Shown: piece by piece, positions 24,409-33,694 of the stretch | Layout: each line of letters begins with the position of its first letter | Position numbering within the stretch: position 1 is the stretch's first letter | NCBI RefSeq assembly: GCF_001583695.1 | Contig: NZ_LOBC01000082.1 | Span: 62,001-126,000 of the forward strand | From: Bacillus wiedmannii | GTDB lineage: Bacteria > Bacillota > Bacilli > Bacillales > Bacillaceae_G | DNA: 64,000 nucleotides | Reading direction: 5' to 3' | Made by a program: the position numbers and the translations under genes | Notes under the pieces: model-generated | Database searches by the model: none | The model's input: the letters and a program-made list of their open reading frames with translations, nothing else | What the model was told of the DNA's origin: nothing

Positions 24409-26031
24409 CTAAGACGCTATTACTTCTTCTAACACGGTATTTAACGCTATTTGTAATGTCTCTATACCAACACGACCGACAAAATCATAAAACGTTTCAG
24501 CTGGTAATTTATTCTCTTTGAAATAACTTATAAATGATGCAAGTACTTCAGGTAGATCCTCGCCATCTATTTTCCCTTTTAACTTTTGATTGTAAGCACC
24601 GCCATCTAACAACGTTCCACCTACGTATATTTCAAATGCTTCAACAATTCCTTTTTCCTTCGTTTTCATTTTCACCCCTTGTAATCCAATGTCAGCAATT
24701 TGACGTTGCCCACATGAATTCGGGCATCCTACCATATGAATACGAACTGGAACATCGAGTGCAATTTGTGTATCTAAGTACTCTGCGATTTTGCGTAATC
24801 TTTCTTTCGTTTCTACTAAAGCAAGATTGCAATATTCAATACCGGTACAGGAAACCGCATGACCAATAAATGATTTCGGACTTGCTGATATCGCTTCAAA
24901 CAACGGCTCATTTAGTAAACCTTTTACATTTTTTGGCGGAATATTCGGAATAATGAAGTTTTGCGAATTACATGTACGAATCTGTCCATTTCCATACTGC
25001 TTAGCAATTCTTGCAATCTCAAACATTTCTTCTGCATGTAGACGTCCTACCGGCACATTAAAACCTACATATTTTAGTCCATCTTGTTTTTGATCTTGAA
25101 CACCATAAAAGTATCCCGCATTCCATCCTTTGAGAGCACTTTCTCCTTTACTTTGCAATGGTCCTATATACTCTATTAGTTTCTCTTTAAATTTCTCTGC
25201 TCCCCAGTCTGCAACTAGAAATTTCAAACGAGCTAAATGACGTTTTTCACGGTATCCAAAATCACGGAATATCGTAGCAATCGCAATCGCTACCGTCTTC
25301 ACTTCTTCTGGTAAAACGAATACATCTAATTCATCAGCTAAATATGGACGAGCTGATAATCCACCACCTACTTTTATATGAAAACCAACTTTTTTCTCAC
25401 CATCTATTTCTTTCGTAGCAGGTGTAAATGCAACACAGTTAATCTCTGCGTTTGCTGAGTTATAAATGTTAGAACTAATAGACATTTTAAATTTACGTGG
25501 TAAGTTAGAAAACTCTTCATTATGTTGGAAATAGTCATATACCTCTTTCACAATACCAGTTGTATCAAACAGTTCATTTGCATCAATACCAGCAAGTGGA
25601 TTCCCTGTAATATTACGCGTTATATCACCACAAGCCCCAGCTGAAGATAACCCAACTCTTGCTAATCTTTTAAAAATATCTGGAATTTGATGAATTTCTA
25701 ACCAATGAAACTGAATCGCCTGTCTTGTCGTAATATCTATTACGTCACGCCCATAATCCTCAGCGATAGAAGCAAGCACTTCTGCCTGTGCATTCGTAAT
25801 AATCCCTGAAGGAATATTTACACGCATCATAAAATATCCAGCTTCTTTCGGTCTTTGTAAATATAACCCTGCCCATTTGAATGCGTCCCACTCTTCTTTT
25901 GGAATAGATTCGAAGCCATTTTCTGCATAGTAAGGAATATCATTAAAGATTTCCAATCCATCTTTTTTTAATTTATTTTTCTCAGTCTGATTTAATTTTT
26001 CATTGTTAGCCCATACTTTTTCATAACTCAT
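24409..26031 (-). CDS. Siroheme [4Fe-4S] nitrite/sulfite reductase, probably assimilatory sulfite reductase
   Basis: A 540-residue single-chain enzyme of the ferredoxin-type nitrite/sulfite reductase family, with two tandem half-domains. The four cluster and siroheme cysteines are present in the C-terminal third: CTGIEYCNL and, after about 38 residues, GCPNSCGQRQIADIG. Siroheme-contacting arginines in DITTRQAIQFHW and GACGDITRNITG are also visible. ATG 26031 follows GGGGGAT. The gene sits between cysC and the siroheme genes, so reduction of sulfite to sulfide is the likely reaction rather than nitrite reduction. The electron donor is not encoded here. Confidence 0.9.
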   Translation of the reverse strand: MSYEKVWANNEKLNQTEKNKLKKDGLEIFNDIPYYAENGFESIPKEEWDAFKWAGLYLQRPKEAGYFMMRVNIPSGIITNAQAEVLASIAEDYGRDVIDITTRQAIQFHWLEIHQIPDIFKRLARVGLSSAGACGDITRNITGNPLAGIDANELFDTTGIVKEVYDYFQHNEEFSNLPRKFKMSISSNIYNSANAEINCVAFTPATKEIDGEKKVGFHIKVGGGLSARPYLADELDVFVLPEEVKTVAIAIATIFRDFGYREKRHLARLKFLVADWGAEKFKEKLIEYIGPLQSKGESALKGWNAGYFYGVQDQKQDGLKYVGFNVPVGRLHAEEMFEIARIAKQYGNGQIRTCNSQNFIIPNIPPKNVKGLLNEPLFEAISASPKSFIGHAVSCTGIEYCNLALVETKERLRKIAEYLDTQIALDVPVRIHMVGCPNSCGQRQIADIGLQGVKMKTKEKGIVEAFEIYVGGTLLDGGAYNQKLKGKIDGEDLPEVLASFISYFKENKLPAETFYDFVGRVGIETLQIALNTVLEEVIAS

Positions 26032-26045
26032 TTTTTATCCCCCTA

Positions 26046-26204
26046 TATAAAGTGAAACTTTAATCAGTGGGGAGTGTTCATCCCCCACTGATTATTAGTT
26101 GAACCAATCGGGCATTAATGGGCAGTTCATCTCCCACCTAACTTCTTTGCCCTAGCCAAATTTTGAGATGGGAGTTCTACTTCCCGGCAAATAGCGGGGT
26201 AAAA
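26046..26204 (+). repeat. Full-length dispersed repeat (bcr-like, about 159 bp) inside the cys unit
   Basis: Starts ATAAAGTGAAACTTTAATCAG, has the GTGGGG...CCCCCAC hairpin and TGATTATTAG, an inner region with CATCTCCCA / TGGGAG inverted repeats, and ends AAATAGCGGGGTAAAA. It fills the gap between sulfite reductase and cysC, and its right end forms the last codons of cysC. Confidence 0.7.
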
Positions 26205-26788
26205 CTACGCTCTTGTAAGTACTTCACGATTTGTTCTGCACATTCTTCAATAGAATACTTGTGCGTTTCTACAATTAACTCTGCTTTCTCTGGCTCCTCA
26301 TACGGTGAATCAACACCAGTAAACTCTTTAATATCACCCTGTCTTGCCTTTTTGTATAACCCTTTTGGATCACGTTTTTCACACTCTTCAATTGGACATT
26401 TTACAAACACTTCTATAAACTCATCTGCTGCTAATAGATCTCTTACTTGTTTTCGGTCTACTCGAAACGGTGAAATAAACGCTGTAAGAACAACAGTACC
26501 TTGATCTACAAATAGCTTCGCCACTTCACCAATCCGTCTTATGTTTTCCATACGATCACTTTCAGAAAAACCTAAGTCTTTATTTAAACCGTGGCGTACA
26601 TTATCTCCATCTAGTACATAGTTTCCAATATTCTTTTCAAATAGTTTACGAGCAACCGCGTTCGCCACCGTAGATTTACCTGAAGCTGATAGACCAGTAA
26701 ACCAAACTACAAAACTATGATGCCCATTTCTTACTCTTCTCTCATCTTTTGAAACAGATGCTGTATGCCAAGTAATATTCGTATCCAT
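26177..26788 (-). CDS. cysC: Adenylylsulfate kinase
   Basis: A 203-residue APS kinase that phosphorylates adenylyl sulfate to PAPS. The Walker A motif GLSASGKST is at residues 32-40, followed by LDGDNVRHGLNKDLGF and the lid FTGVDSPYEEPEKAEL. The C-terminus (TPLFAGK) is written by the end of a dispersed repeat that invades the 3' end of the gene; the conserved core is unaffected. It lies 12 nt after sat. Its presence beside a CysH with iron-sulfur cysteines means both APS and PAPS may be used. Confidence 0.95.
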   Translation of the reverse strand: MDTNITWHTASVSKDERRVRNGHHSFVVWFTGLSASGKSTVANAVARKLFEKNIGNYVLDGDNVRHGLNKDLGFSESDRMENIRRIGEVAKLFVDQGTVVLTAFISPFRVDRKQVRDLLAADEFIEVFVKCPIEECEKRDPKGLYKKARQGDIKEFTGVDSPYEEPEKAELIVETHKYSIEECAEQIVKYLQERSFTPLFAGK

Positions 26789-26800
26789 GTCATTCTCTCC

Positions 26801-27937
26801 CTATTCTGTTACTACTTCTTTTTTCAAACCTTTAATTAGCACTTCCACTACTTCTTTACGACTAAATGTACTCGGCGGAACCTCACCGTTTCTTAATAGT
26901 TCTCTTACTTTCGTACCTGATAAAATGACATGATCCTCTTTTCCGTGTGGGCATGTTTTCGTCGAAGCCATCGCTTCACATTTCGTGCAGTAAAAGCTAT
27001 GTTCAAAAAATAACGGTGTAATCCCTAACTCTTCCACTGTAAAGTTTGTAAAAATTTCTTGTGCTTCATAAGTCCCGTAATAATCTCCTACTCCTGCATG
27101 ATCGCGCCCTACGATAAAGTGGGTGCATCCAAAATTCTTTCTGACTAATGCATGGAATATCGCTTCCCTCGGTCCTGCGTAACGCATTGCTGCAGGAAAT
27201 ACACCTAAAAAGACACGATCTTTCGGATAATAGTTTTGAAGTAATACTTCATAGCTTTCCATCCTTACATCAGCAGGAATATCGTCCGACTTCGTTTCCC
27301 CAACGAGTGGATTTAAAAAGAGACCATCTACAATTTCAAGGGCAGATTTTTGAATGTATTCATGGGCACGATGTACCGGATTTCTCGTTTGAAATCCAAC
27401 CACTGTTTTCCAACCACGTTTTTTAAATTCTTCTCTCGTTTCAATTGGATCTAAATGATAAGAAGGAAACGGATTATTTTCAAAGTGTTTTGTAAGAATA
27501 ATGGCTCCCCCGACATAAACGTTCGGTCGTTCATATAATTTTTTCACTCCTGGATGAGCCTCATCCGTCGTTTTATACACAAGTAACGCTTCTTTTTCCT
27601 TGTCAGGTACAAAAATATCTTCTATTTGAATGACACCATATACATTTTCAGCATTAACAAGTTTTACTTCCTCTCCAGCTTTCAGACTCTCTGCTACTTC
27701 TTCTGTTACTGGTAATGTAATCGGTATACTCCATACGCTCCCGTTTGCTAAGCGAAGCGTTTCTACGACCGAATCATAATCTTTCTTTCCTAAAAAACCA
27801 GTAAGTGGGCTATATGCCCCTGTCGCTAATAGCTCTAAATCACTTAACGCAATGTTGTCTAGTTCAATTTCTTTTTCGATTTGTGATACGTCGTATGCCT
27901 CGTCTATACGATTTATTAATTCGTTTCTTGTACTCAT
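26801..27937 (-). CDS. sat: Sulfate adenylyltransferase (ATP sulfurylase)
   Basis: A 378-residue enzyme forming adenylyl sulfate from ATP and sulfate, first step of assimilation. The active-site motifs [12 protein letters not shown] and [13 protein letters not shown] are intact, and the zinc-type cluster [15 protein letters not shown] near residue 315 is present as in dissimilatory-like and Bacillus Sat. It lies between cysH (38 bp upstream) and cysC. Length normal. Confidence 0.95.
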   Translation of the reverse strand: MSTRNELINRIDEAYDVSQIEKEIELDNIALSDLELLATGAYSPLTGFLGKKDYDSVVETLRLANGSVWSIPITLPVTEEVAESLKAGEEVKLVNAENVYGVIQIEDIFVPDKEKEALLVYKTTDEAHPGVKKLYERPNVYVGGAIILTKHFENNPFPSYHLDPIETREEFKKRGWKTVVGFQTRNPVHRAHEYIQKSALEIVDGLFLNPLVGETKSDDIPADVRMESYEVLLQNYYPKDRVFLGVFPAAMRYAGPREAIFHALVRKNFGCTHFIVGRDHAGVGDYYGTYEAQEIFTNFTVEELGITPLFFEHSFYCTKCEAMASTKTCPHGKEDHVILSGTKVRELLRNGEVPPSTFSRKEVVEVLIKGLKKEVVTE

Positions 27938-27975
27938 TTTCTATTTCCTCTCTTAGCTTTATTTTCAAACTCATC

Positions 27976-28680
27976 TTATTGGTAATGAAGACCACATTCT
28001 GTTTTCACTTTCCCAGACCACCTACCATCTCTCGAATCGCCACCCTCACCTACAGGTAACGTACATTTCTCACACCCAATACTTGGATATCCAACATCAT
28101 GTAGCGGATTATACGGCAAGCTATGTTTGTATACATATCGCCACACTTCTTTCCACGTCCAATGAATAAGTGGACAAACTTTAATAGATTGAAAGCGATG
28201 ATCTTGATTTATAAACTTTGTATGCTTACGCGTTTCTGATTGTTCCCTCCTTAAGCCCGATATCCACGCTTTTTCCGCTGCTAATGATTTTTCTAACGGT
28301 AAAATTTTTCTAATTTTACAACAAAGGTTCGGATTACTTTCCCATAATTTCTCACCATGCAACTTCGCTTGTTCATCAAGCGTAAGTTCCGGCTGTTTTT
28401 CTATAATATTTAATAAAGGAAATCGTTTCCGCACTTTTTGAATTAATTCATACGTTTCTTGAAAATGAACATTCGTATCTAAAAATACAACTTTAGCAGA
28501 TGGATTTACTTGGTTTATAAGATGCAGCAATACCATCCCTTCCACTCCGAAGCTACATGCGTATACAATTTCACTTTTATATTCTTTATAAGCCCAACTT
28601 AATACTGATAGCGCGCCTTTCGTTTCATCTTCTTCTGAAAATGAAACATTATTTTCTTCCCACGTTTCATACGTCAACAT
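27976..28680 (-). CDS. cysH: (Phospho)adenylylsulfate reductase
   Basis: A 234-residue thioredoxin-dependent reductase making sulfite from APS or PAPS. It has the catalytic tail KTECGLHYQ and the two cysteine pairs CCKIRK and CEKCT that ligate a [4Fe-4S] cluster in APS-type reductases, so APS is a likely direct substrate. ATG 28680 follows GGGGG. It lies downstream of the S-box leader and yezD, with a second hairpin terminator in between, and is followed by sat and cysC. Confidence 0.94.
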   Translation of the reverse strand: MLTYETWEENNVSFSEEDETKGALSVLSWAYKEYKSEIVYACSFGVEGMVLLHLINQVNPSAKVVFLDTNVHFQETYELIQKVRKRFPLLNIIEKQPELTLDEQAKLHGEKLWESNPNLCCKIRKILPLEKSLAAEKAWISGLRREQSETRKHTKFINQDHRFQSIKVCPLIHWTWKEVWRYVYKHSLPYNPLHDVGYPSIGCEKCTLPVGEGGDSRDGRWSGKVKTECGLHYQ

Positions 28681-28707
28681 GTTCTTTCCCCCTGTAAAAG
28701 CAAAAAG

Positions 28708-28744
28708 ACGGTTTTAACCTAATATAATAGGTTAAAACCGCCTC
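28708..28744 (-). terminator. Internal terminator between yezD and cysH
   Basis: CGGTTTTAACCTA / TAGGTTAAAACCG inverted repeat followed by TCTTTTT on the minus strand, just 28 nt before cysH. It should reduce transcription entering the cys genes or end a short yezD transcript. Confidence 0.8.
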
Positions 28745-28766
28745 TAGTTTTTCTAGTCAGCGCTTT

Positions 28767-28910
28767 TTACTTTAAACGTACCTTTTCACTTTTCTCTAAT
28801 TGAATGACTTTCCCATCTTGCACAACAATTGTAATTGAACCATATTTCATATCAGCAAGCATCGCTTGAATTTTCTCAGATACTTCCTCAAAATGTTCCC
28901 GTACACTCAC
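28767..28910 (-). CDS. yezD: YezD-family small protein (DUF2292, 47 aa)
   Basis: A 47-residue protein from GTG 28910 (GGGGGGCT 6 nt upstream), beginning MSVREHFEEVSEKIQAML and containing YGSITIVVQDGKVIQLEK, the strand pattern of the YezD/DUF2292 family. YezD genes are often under S-box or CymR control beside sulfur genes; its biochemical role is unknown. It is the first gene after the SAM riboswitch here and is followed by an internal terminator before cysH. Confidence 0.85.
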   Translation of the reverse strand: MSVREHFEEVSEKIQAMLADMKYGSITIVVQDGKVIQLEKSEKVRLK

Positions 28911-28929
28911 GCGAACAGCCCCCCTTTTT

Positions 28930-29093
28930 ATTCATAAAAAAAATCTTTCCCATTTCGAAAAGACTGTTCGGTAATATATTTTACCTTATCTTTCAAAATG
29001 GATTCCATTTTGCTGGATTTAGCACCTTGCTTTCTATAAGCAGGTTGCCGAGCTTCTTCGGGCCAGTTCCCTCCGCTTCTCTTGATAAGCTTT
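28930..29093 (-). promoter_or_regulatory. SAM-I riboswitch (S-box) of the cys/siroheme unit
   Basis: On the minus strand AAGAGAAGCGGAGGGAACTGG, GAAGCTCGGCAACC, GCAAGGTGCTAAATCCAGCA, the antiterminator region, and a terminator AGTCTTTTC / GGAAAGATT with eight T. SAM excess should stop transcription before yezD, as known for the cysH operon of B. subtilis. Confidence 0.96.
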
Positions 29094-29101
29094 GTATTTG
29101 T

Positions 29102-29129
29102 ATTTTATCACAATTCTGATTTTTTTCAA
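29102..29129 (-). promoter_or_regulatory. Sigma-A promoter of the S-box cys transcript
   Basis: Minus strand TTGAAA, 16-nt spacer, TAAAAT with an upstream TG (extended -10), start just before the aptamer. Confidence 0.75.
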
Positions 29130-29167
29130 TCCTAGTTTTCCGATATATTTTAATTATTTTATTTTAT

Positions 29168-29203
29168 AAAAAAGGAATTGCCCATCCGAACAACTCCTTT
29201 TCT
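29168..29203 (-). terminator. Terminator of lysA
   Basis: AAAGGA-TTG / CAA-TCCTTT hairpin with T tract on the minus strand, 5 nt after the lysA stop codon. Confidence 0.8.
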
Positions 29204-29207
29204 CTAT

Positions 29208-30524
29208 TTAAACAAGTTCTTTAATACGTATGCGATCGTTCCCAATAATATTTTCATATGTTTCACGTTCTACAACAATTTGTGATGTGCCGCCTTTCGC
29301 GAAGACGACAGCTGGTCTACGAATCCGATTATAATTATTCGCCATCGAGTACCCGTATGCCCCTGTACAAGAAATTGCTAGTAAATCGGCAGAAGCAACT
29401 TTCGGTAGAGTAATATCCCAAATTAACATATCTCCACTCTCACAGCACTTCCCAGCAATCGAAACAAGTTCCTCATTCTCATCATTCCCTCGATTCGCTA
29501 ACATCGCTTCATAACGAGCGTTATATAAAGCAGGTCTTAAATTATCAGTCATCCCACCATCCACTGATACATATTTCCGAATACCAGGAATGTCTTTCAC
29601 AGATCCGACTGTATAAATTGTCGTTCCAGCATCCCCTACAATACTACGGCCTGGTTCAACCCATATTTCTGGCAGGGGATAATTACATACTGTAAATTGT
29701 TCCCTCACAGCACTTGTTACAGCTCGCACATATGTCTCAAGAGTTAATGGTGTATCTGACTCTGTGTAGCGTATTCCGAATCCTCCGCCTACATTTAGCA
29801 CTTTTACTACATAGTTTGTTCGCTCTCTCACTTGTTCTAAAAATTGACGAAGAACTTCAATCGCTCGCACAAAGCCGGCCGTTTCAAATATTTGTGATCC
29901 GATATGTGAATGAATTCCTAACACATTATAATTTGATTTTTGTAAAGCAATCTCAATCACTTGCATCGCTTGACCATTTGACACGCCAAATCCAAATTTC
30001 GAATCATCTTGGCCTGTTGTAATATATTCATGTGTGTGCGCCTCTACTCCGGGCGTTACACGAATTAATATGTTCACAAATTTCCCATGTTGCACTGCTA
30101 AATCATGCAAAATTTCTAATTCCAAGAAATTATCTACGACAAAACAACCAATATTCGCCTGAAGAGCCATCACAATTTCTTCTTCTGTTTTATTATTGCC
30201 GTGAAAATGAATGCGTGATGCCGGAAATCCTGCTTGCAGCGCAGTATATAATTCTCCTCCAGAAACAACATCTAATGACATATTCTCTTCACGAGCCACT
30301 CGGCACATCTCCATGCACAAGAACGCCTTGCTTGCATATGCTACTTGATAAGAGAAACCACTTTCTTTAAACGCACGATGAAACGCGCGACACTTTCCTC
30401 GAATTGACTCTTCATCGTATACATAAAGTGGTGTTCCGTATTGTTTTGCTAGCTGCGTCGTATCGCACCCTCCAATTTCTAAGTGTCCTTGCCCATTGAT
30501 TCGGCTTGTGCCGTGTAAATACAT
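29208..30524 (-). CDS. lysA: Diaminopimelate decarboxylase
   Basis: A 438-residue PLP enzyme converting meso-diaminopimelate to lysine, the last step of lysine synthesis. Visible motifs: the PLP lysine in YASKAFLC, HSHIGSQI, GGGFGIRY, the diphosphate-binding EPGRSIVG, and the substrate cysteine in CCESGD. ATG 30524 follows GGGAGG; 11 more codons upstream in frame lack a ribosome site. The gene is monocistronic behind a lysine riboswitch, so it should be turned off by lysine. Confidence 0.97.
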   Translation of the reverse strand: MYLHGTSRINGQGHLEIGGCDTTQLAKQYGTPLYVYDEESIRGKCRAFHRAFKESGFSYQVAYASKAFLCMEMCRVAREENMSLDVVSGGELYTALQAGFPASRIHFHGNNKTEEEIVMALQANIGCFVVDNFLELEILHDLAVQHGKFVNILIRVTPGVEAHTHEYITTGQDDSKFGFGVSNGQAMQVIEIALQKSNYNVLGIHSHIGSQIFETAGFVRAIEVLRQFLEQVRERTNYVVKVLNVGGGFGIRYTESDTPLTLETYVRAVTSAVREQFTVCNYPLPEIWVEPGRSIVGDAGTTIYTVGSVKDIPGIRKYVSVDGGMTDNLRPALYNARYEAMLANRGNDENEELVSIAGKCCESGDMLIWDITLPKVASADLLAISCTGAYGYSMANNYNRIRRPAVVFAKGGTSQIVVERETYENIIGNDRIRIKELV

Positions 30525-30598
30525 TTGAATTCCTCCCTTATTTCCTCTAAAACTCATAACCCCAATCTTCTATTCATTGCAGCACGCTTTTAGATAGA

Positions 30599-30905
30599 CA
30601 AAAAACGCGCGGAACAATGTTCACACGCGTTTCTTATTAGGAAAAATATATATTGAAAAAATAAACGAGTTGTTATCTCCTCAAAATAAGAAACCGCATC
30701 AACATCTCCAAATAGCTCTCCATAAAATAAATATTATGACAGTACTACATTTATTCAATGCAGTCCCAATATATGAATAAGATGGTTATTCGTATATTTC
30801 GGCAATAGTCCCTTTCAACCTATGATCACAGATTCCATTAAATCTCCCATAGCTTACTCTTTCCTATCGCGGCCTCTACCTTTGAGAGTAGATGAGGTAA
30901 GTCTA
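30599..30905 (-). promoter_or_regulatory. Lysine riboswitch (L-box) controlling lysA
   Basis: Minus strand shows the aptamer blocks GGTAGAGG-C-GCGATA, AAGAGTA, GGGAGA, ACTATTGCCGAAA, GGGACTGCAT, ACTGTCATAATAT and TATGGAGAGCTA in order. These are followed at 30599-30633 by a terminator hairpin (AAACGCGTGTGAAC / GTTC...CGCGTTT) with a run of T before the lysA start. Confidence 0.96.
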
Positions 30906-30937
30906 TTTAATTTTCAAACATCTAATTGTTGCTATTA

Positions 30938-30967
30938 ACAATACCAAAGGACCATTTTATTTGTCAA
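30938..30967 (-). promoter_or_regulatory. Promoter of the lysine riboswitch transcript
   Basis: Minus strand TTGACA, 18-nt spacer, TATTGT, about 35 nt before the aptamer. The -35 abuts the 3' end of the upstream gene. Confidence 0.65.
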
Positions 30968-30975
30968 ACAATTTT

Positions 30976-31371
30976 TCATATTGTTTTTTTACAGTTTAAT
31001 TTCGTATCATTTGGTAAGCGCTTTACTGAAATCTTTGACACTTCCCATTCCCCTTCTTCATTATTAAATGTAATCGTTACCTTCTCAAATGGTGGAGCAA
31101 TTTTCCCAGCAACTCGTTCATACTTCGTTACTTCAATACTTGCTTGAAATAAATATGTACCGCTATACACTTTTTTTAAACTAATAATTTTAGGACATTG
31201 ATAAGGCTTCAAGCTCCCATATTGTTTTTCAATTGCTTTATTTATTTTCGGAAATAAAACAGAATAAAGGGCATCTTCCATAAGAGGTGCATCATATTGG
31301 GCTACCGACACACTCGGTGAAGCAAAAAGTATAACACTACTGCATACTATAAAATATAATAATTTTCGCAT
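30976..31371 (-). CDS. DUF3888 domain secreted protein
   Basis: A 131-residue protein with a signal peptide (MRKLLYFIVCSSVILFASPSVSVA, cleavage before Q25) and a soluble domain beginning APLMEDALYSVLFPKINKAIEKQYG, the pattern I associate with DUF3888, a Bacillus family of unknown function. Two cysteines in the mature part (YQCPKI, LNCKK) could form a disulfide. ATG 31371 follows GGAGG. It is monocistronic and lies upstream of lysA in the same direction. Role unknown. Confidence 0.75.
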   Translation of the reverse strand: MRKLLYFIVCSSVILFASPSVSVAQYDAPLMEDALYSVLFPKINKAIEKQYGSLKPYQCPKIISLKKVYSGTYLFQASIEVTKYERVAGKIAPPFEKVTITFNNEEGEWEVSKISVKRLPNDTKLNCKKTI

Positions 31372-31625
31372 TATAACCTCCGTATTATTACACGATTCTT
31401 TCTGCGCACGATAATTATCATACATAGAAACTCCGTTTTATTGTCTCCCACTGCCCTTTTTCTACTCAATTATTATAAAAAAGTCCACAACTCTCTTTTA
31501 TTTTCGTATAATGATACTCATAGTATAATAAACATAATAACAAAGGACTGTTCGTATATATAAAATGAGGCGCTAATCAAACCGGCTCACAAGAACTGTC
31601 ATGCTTTTTAGGAGAGGAGTATATT

Positions 31626-33512
31626 ATGCTACAACATCTGTTTCCAAAACTGCGATTTGCACTCGTTGCAGTCGTTTTATTATGGATAAAAACATATATT
31701 GTGTACAAGCTAGCATTTGATATTAAAATTGATAACTTCTTTGAAGAATTTATGCTTTTTATTAATCCACTAGCTGCGTTACTTTTATTTTTCGGTTTTG
31801 CTTTACTTGCATCTAAACACCGAAACCGCATTATAGTTGGAATCAGTTTTATACTGTCCTTTATTTTATTTGGAAATGCAATGTTTTATGGGTTTTATAA
31901 CGATTTCGTTACGTTCCCAGTTTTATTTCAAACAAATAATATGGCTGATTTAGGGACAAGTATAAAAGAACTCTTTACGTACAAAACATTACTTTTATTT
32001 GCAGATGCAATTATTTTAATGTTTCTTTCACGTAAATTCCCAGCATTTTGCGACAAGACGCCACTTTCTCGCTCTGAGAAGCGAACTTTCTTTAGCGGTG
32101 TAACAGCTCTATTAGCATTACAAATTGTCGTTTCAGTTATTTATAAGCCACAAATGTTCTCACGCTCATTTGATCGTCAAACTGTCGTGAAAAATTTAGG
32201 TTTATACACATATCATCTATTTGATATTACACTTCAATCTAAATCTTCGGCTGAACGTGTATTTGCAAGTGGTGACGGGTTCTCTGAAATTAAAAACTAT
32301 ACAGACTCAAAAGATAAGCAAGTTGATAAAAACTTATTTGGAGCTGCAAAAGGGAAAAATGTAATTTTGATTTCAATGGAATCTACACAAAGTTTTGTTA
32401 TTAATAAAAAAATAAATGGAAAAGAAATCACTCCATTTTTAAATGAATTTATTAAAGATAGTTTTTATTTCGATAACTTCTATCATCAAACGGGACAAGG
32501 TAAAACTTCTGATGCTGAATTTATCGTTGAAAATTCACTTTATCCGCTAGACCGCGGTTCTGTATTCTTTACTCACGCAACAAATGAATATACAGCTACA
32601 CCAGAACAATTAAAAAAATACGGATATTCTTCTGCTGTCTTCCATTCAAACGATAAAACGTTTTGGAATCGTGATGTAATGTATCCTGCACTTGGATATG
32701 ATCGTTACTTTAATTTAAATGATTACGTAGGCACAGAACAAATGTCTGTCGGTTGGGGATTAAAAGATAAAGGGTTCTTTGAACAATCAATTCCAAAGCT
32801 AAAATCTTTACCACAACCGTTCTATACAAAATTTATTACTTTAACAAATCATTTTCCATTTCTTCTAAATCCAGAAGATCAATATGTTGATGAGTTTAAT
32901 TCGGAAAGTGGTGTTGTAAACCGCTACTTCCCAACCGTTCGTTACACGGATGAAGCTCTTAAACTATTTATTAAACAATTAAAAGAGGAAGGACTGTATG
33001 ATAATTCCGTTATTGTCATTTATGGAGATCATTACGGTATTTCTGAAAACCATAATGCAGCTATGGCTCAGTTCCTTGGGAAAGACGCTATTACACCGTT
33101 TGATTCTATGCAATTACAACGCGTCCCTCTCATTATTCATGTACCTGGTCAAGAAGGAAAAGTCATTTCTAAAGTATCTGGTCAAATTGATATTAAACCG
33201 ACGCTACTTCATTTACTTGGTATTAAAACAAATCAATCAGTTGAATTTGGGACTGACCTATTTATTAAAGAAGAAGATCCACTTATGGTAATGCGTGATG
33301 GTAGCTTCGTTTCGGAAAACTATGTTTATACAAAAAACATGTGCTATAAACGAAATACAGGTGAAGAAGCGGACATTTCATTATGTCAACCAAATATTGA
33401 AAAAGCAAAAACTGAATTGAAACTCTCCGACAAACTCATTTATGGAGACTTATTACGTTTCGACCCTAACAATCGTTATAAAACCGGAACAATGACAACG
33501 AAATTTGAATAG
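31626..33512 (+). CDS. LTA synthase family phosphoglycerol transferase
   Basis: A 628-residue polytopic enzyme of the lipoteichoic acid synthase family: five hydrophobic helices in residues 1-165, a linker, then an extracellular sulfatase-like domain. Metal and catalytic residues are visible: Glu252 in ISMESTQ and the nucleophile Thr294 in GQGKTSDAEF, matching the Glu and Thr of LtaS, with YGDHYG later. LTA synthases transfer glycerol phosphate from phosphatidylglycerol to a lipid anchor. Bacilli have several paralogues, so whether this is the main synthase, a primase or a stress form cannot be told. ATG 31626 follows GGAGAGGAG. Monocistronic. Confidence 0.92.
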   Translation: MLQHLFPKLRFALVAVVLLWIKTYIVYKLAFDIKIDNFFEEFMLFINPLAALLLFFGFALLASKHRNRIIVGISFILSFILFGNAMFYGFYNDFVTFPVLFQTNNMADLGTSIKELFTYKTLLLFADAIILMFLSRKFPAFCDKTPLSRSEKRTFFSGVTALLALQIVVSVIYKPQMFSRSFDRQTVVKNLGLYTYHLFDITLQSKSSAERVFASGDGFSEIKNYTDSKDKQVDKNLFGAAKGKNVILISMESTQSFVINKKINGKEITPFLNEFIKDSFYFDNFYHQTGQGKTSDAEFIVENSLYPLDRGSVFFTHATNEYTATPEQLKKYGYSSAVFHSNDKTFWNRDVMYPALGYDRYFNLNDYVGTEQMSVGWGLKDKGFFEQSIPKLKSLPQPFYTKFITLTNHFPFLLNPEDQYVDEFNSESGVVNRYFPTVRYTDEALKLFIKQLKEEGLYDNSVIVIYGDHYGISENHNAAMAQFLGKDAITPFDSMQLQRVPLIIHVPGQEGKVISKVSGQIDIKPTLLHLLGIKTNQSVEFGTDLFIKEEDPLMVMRDGSFVSENYVYTKNMCYKRNTGEEADISLCQPNIEKAKTELKLSDKLIYGDLLRFDPNNRYKTGTMTTKFE

Positions 33513-33517
33513 CGCCA

Positions 33518-33550
33518 GAAGCAACTTTTATAAAAGTTGCTTCTTTTTTT
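33518..33550 (+). terminator. Terminator of the LTA synthase family gene
   Basis: GAAGCAACTTTTA / TAAAAGTTGCTTC hairpin with eight T. Confidence 0.95.
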
Positions 33551-33694
33551 ACTTATTTTTCAAATCATTCCGCTATGAAATCTTTCACAAATTGGGAATT
33601 TTTTTCGTATGAGGAAGAAATTTATGGTATGATAAAATAAGTAAAATTTCATAAACTAATTAAGAATTTATTACAGAAAGCAAGGGATCAGATT

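Noticed and set aside
31486-31620. Riboswitch-like leader before the LTA-synthase-type gene
   Set aside because: A TATAAT and a 60-120 nt leader exist, but I found no conserved riboswitch blocks or clear stems.
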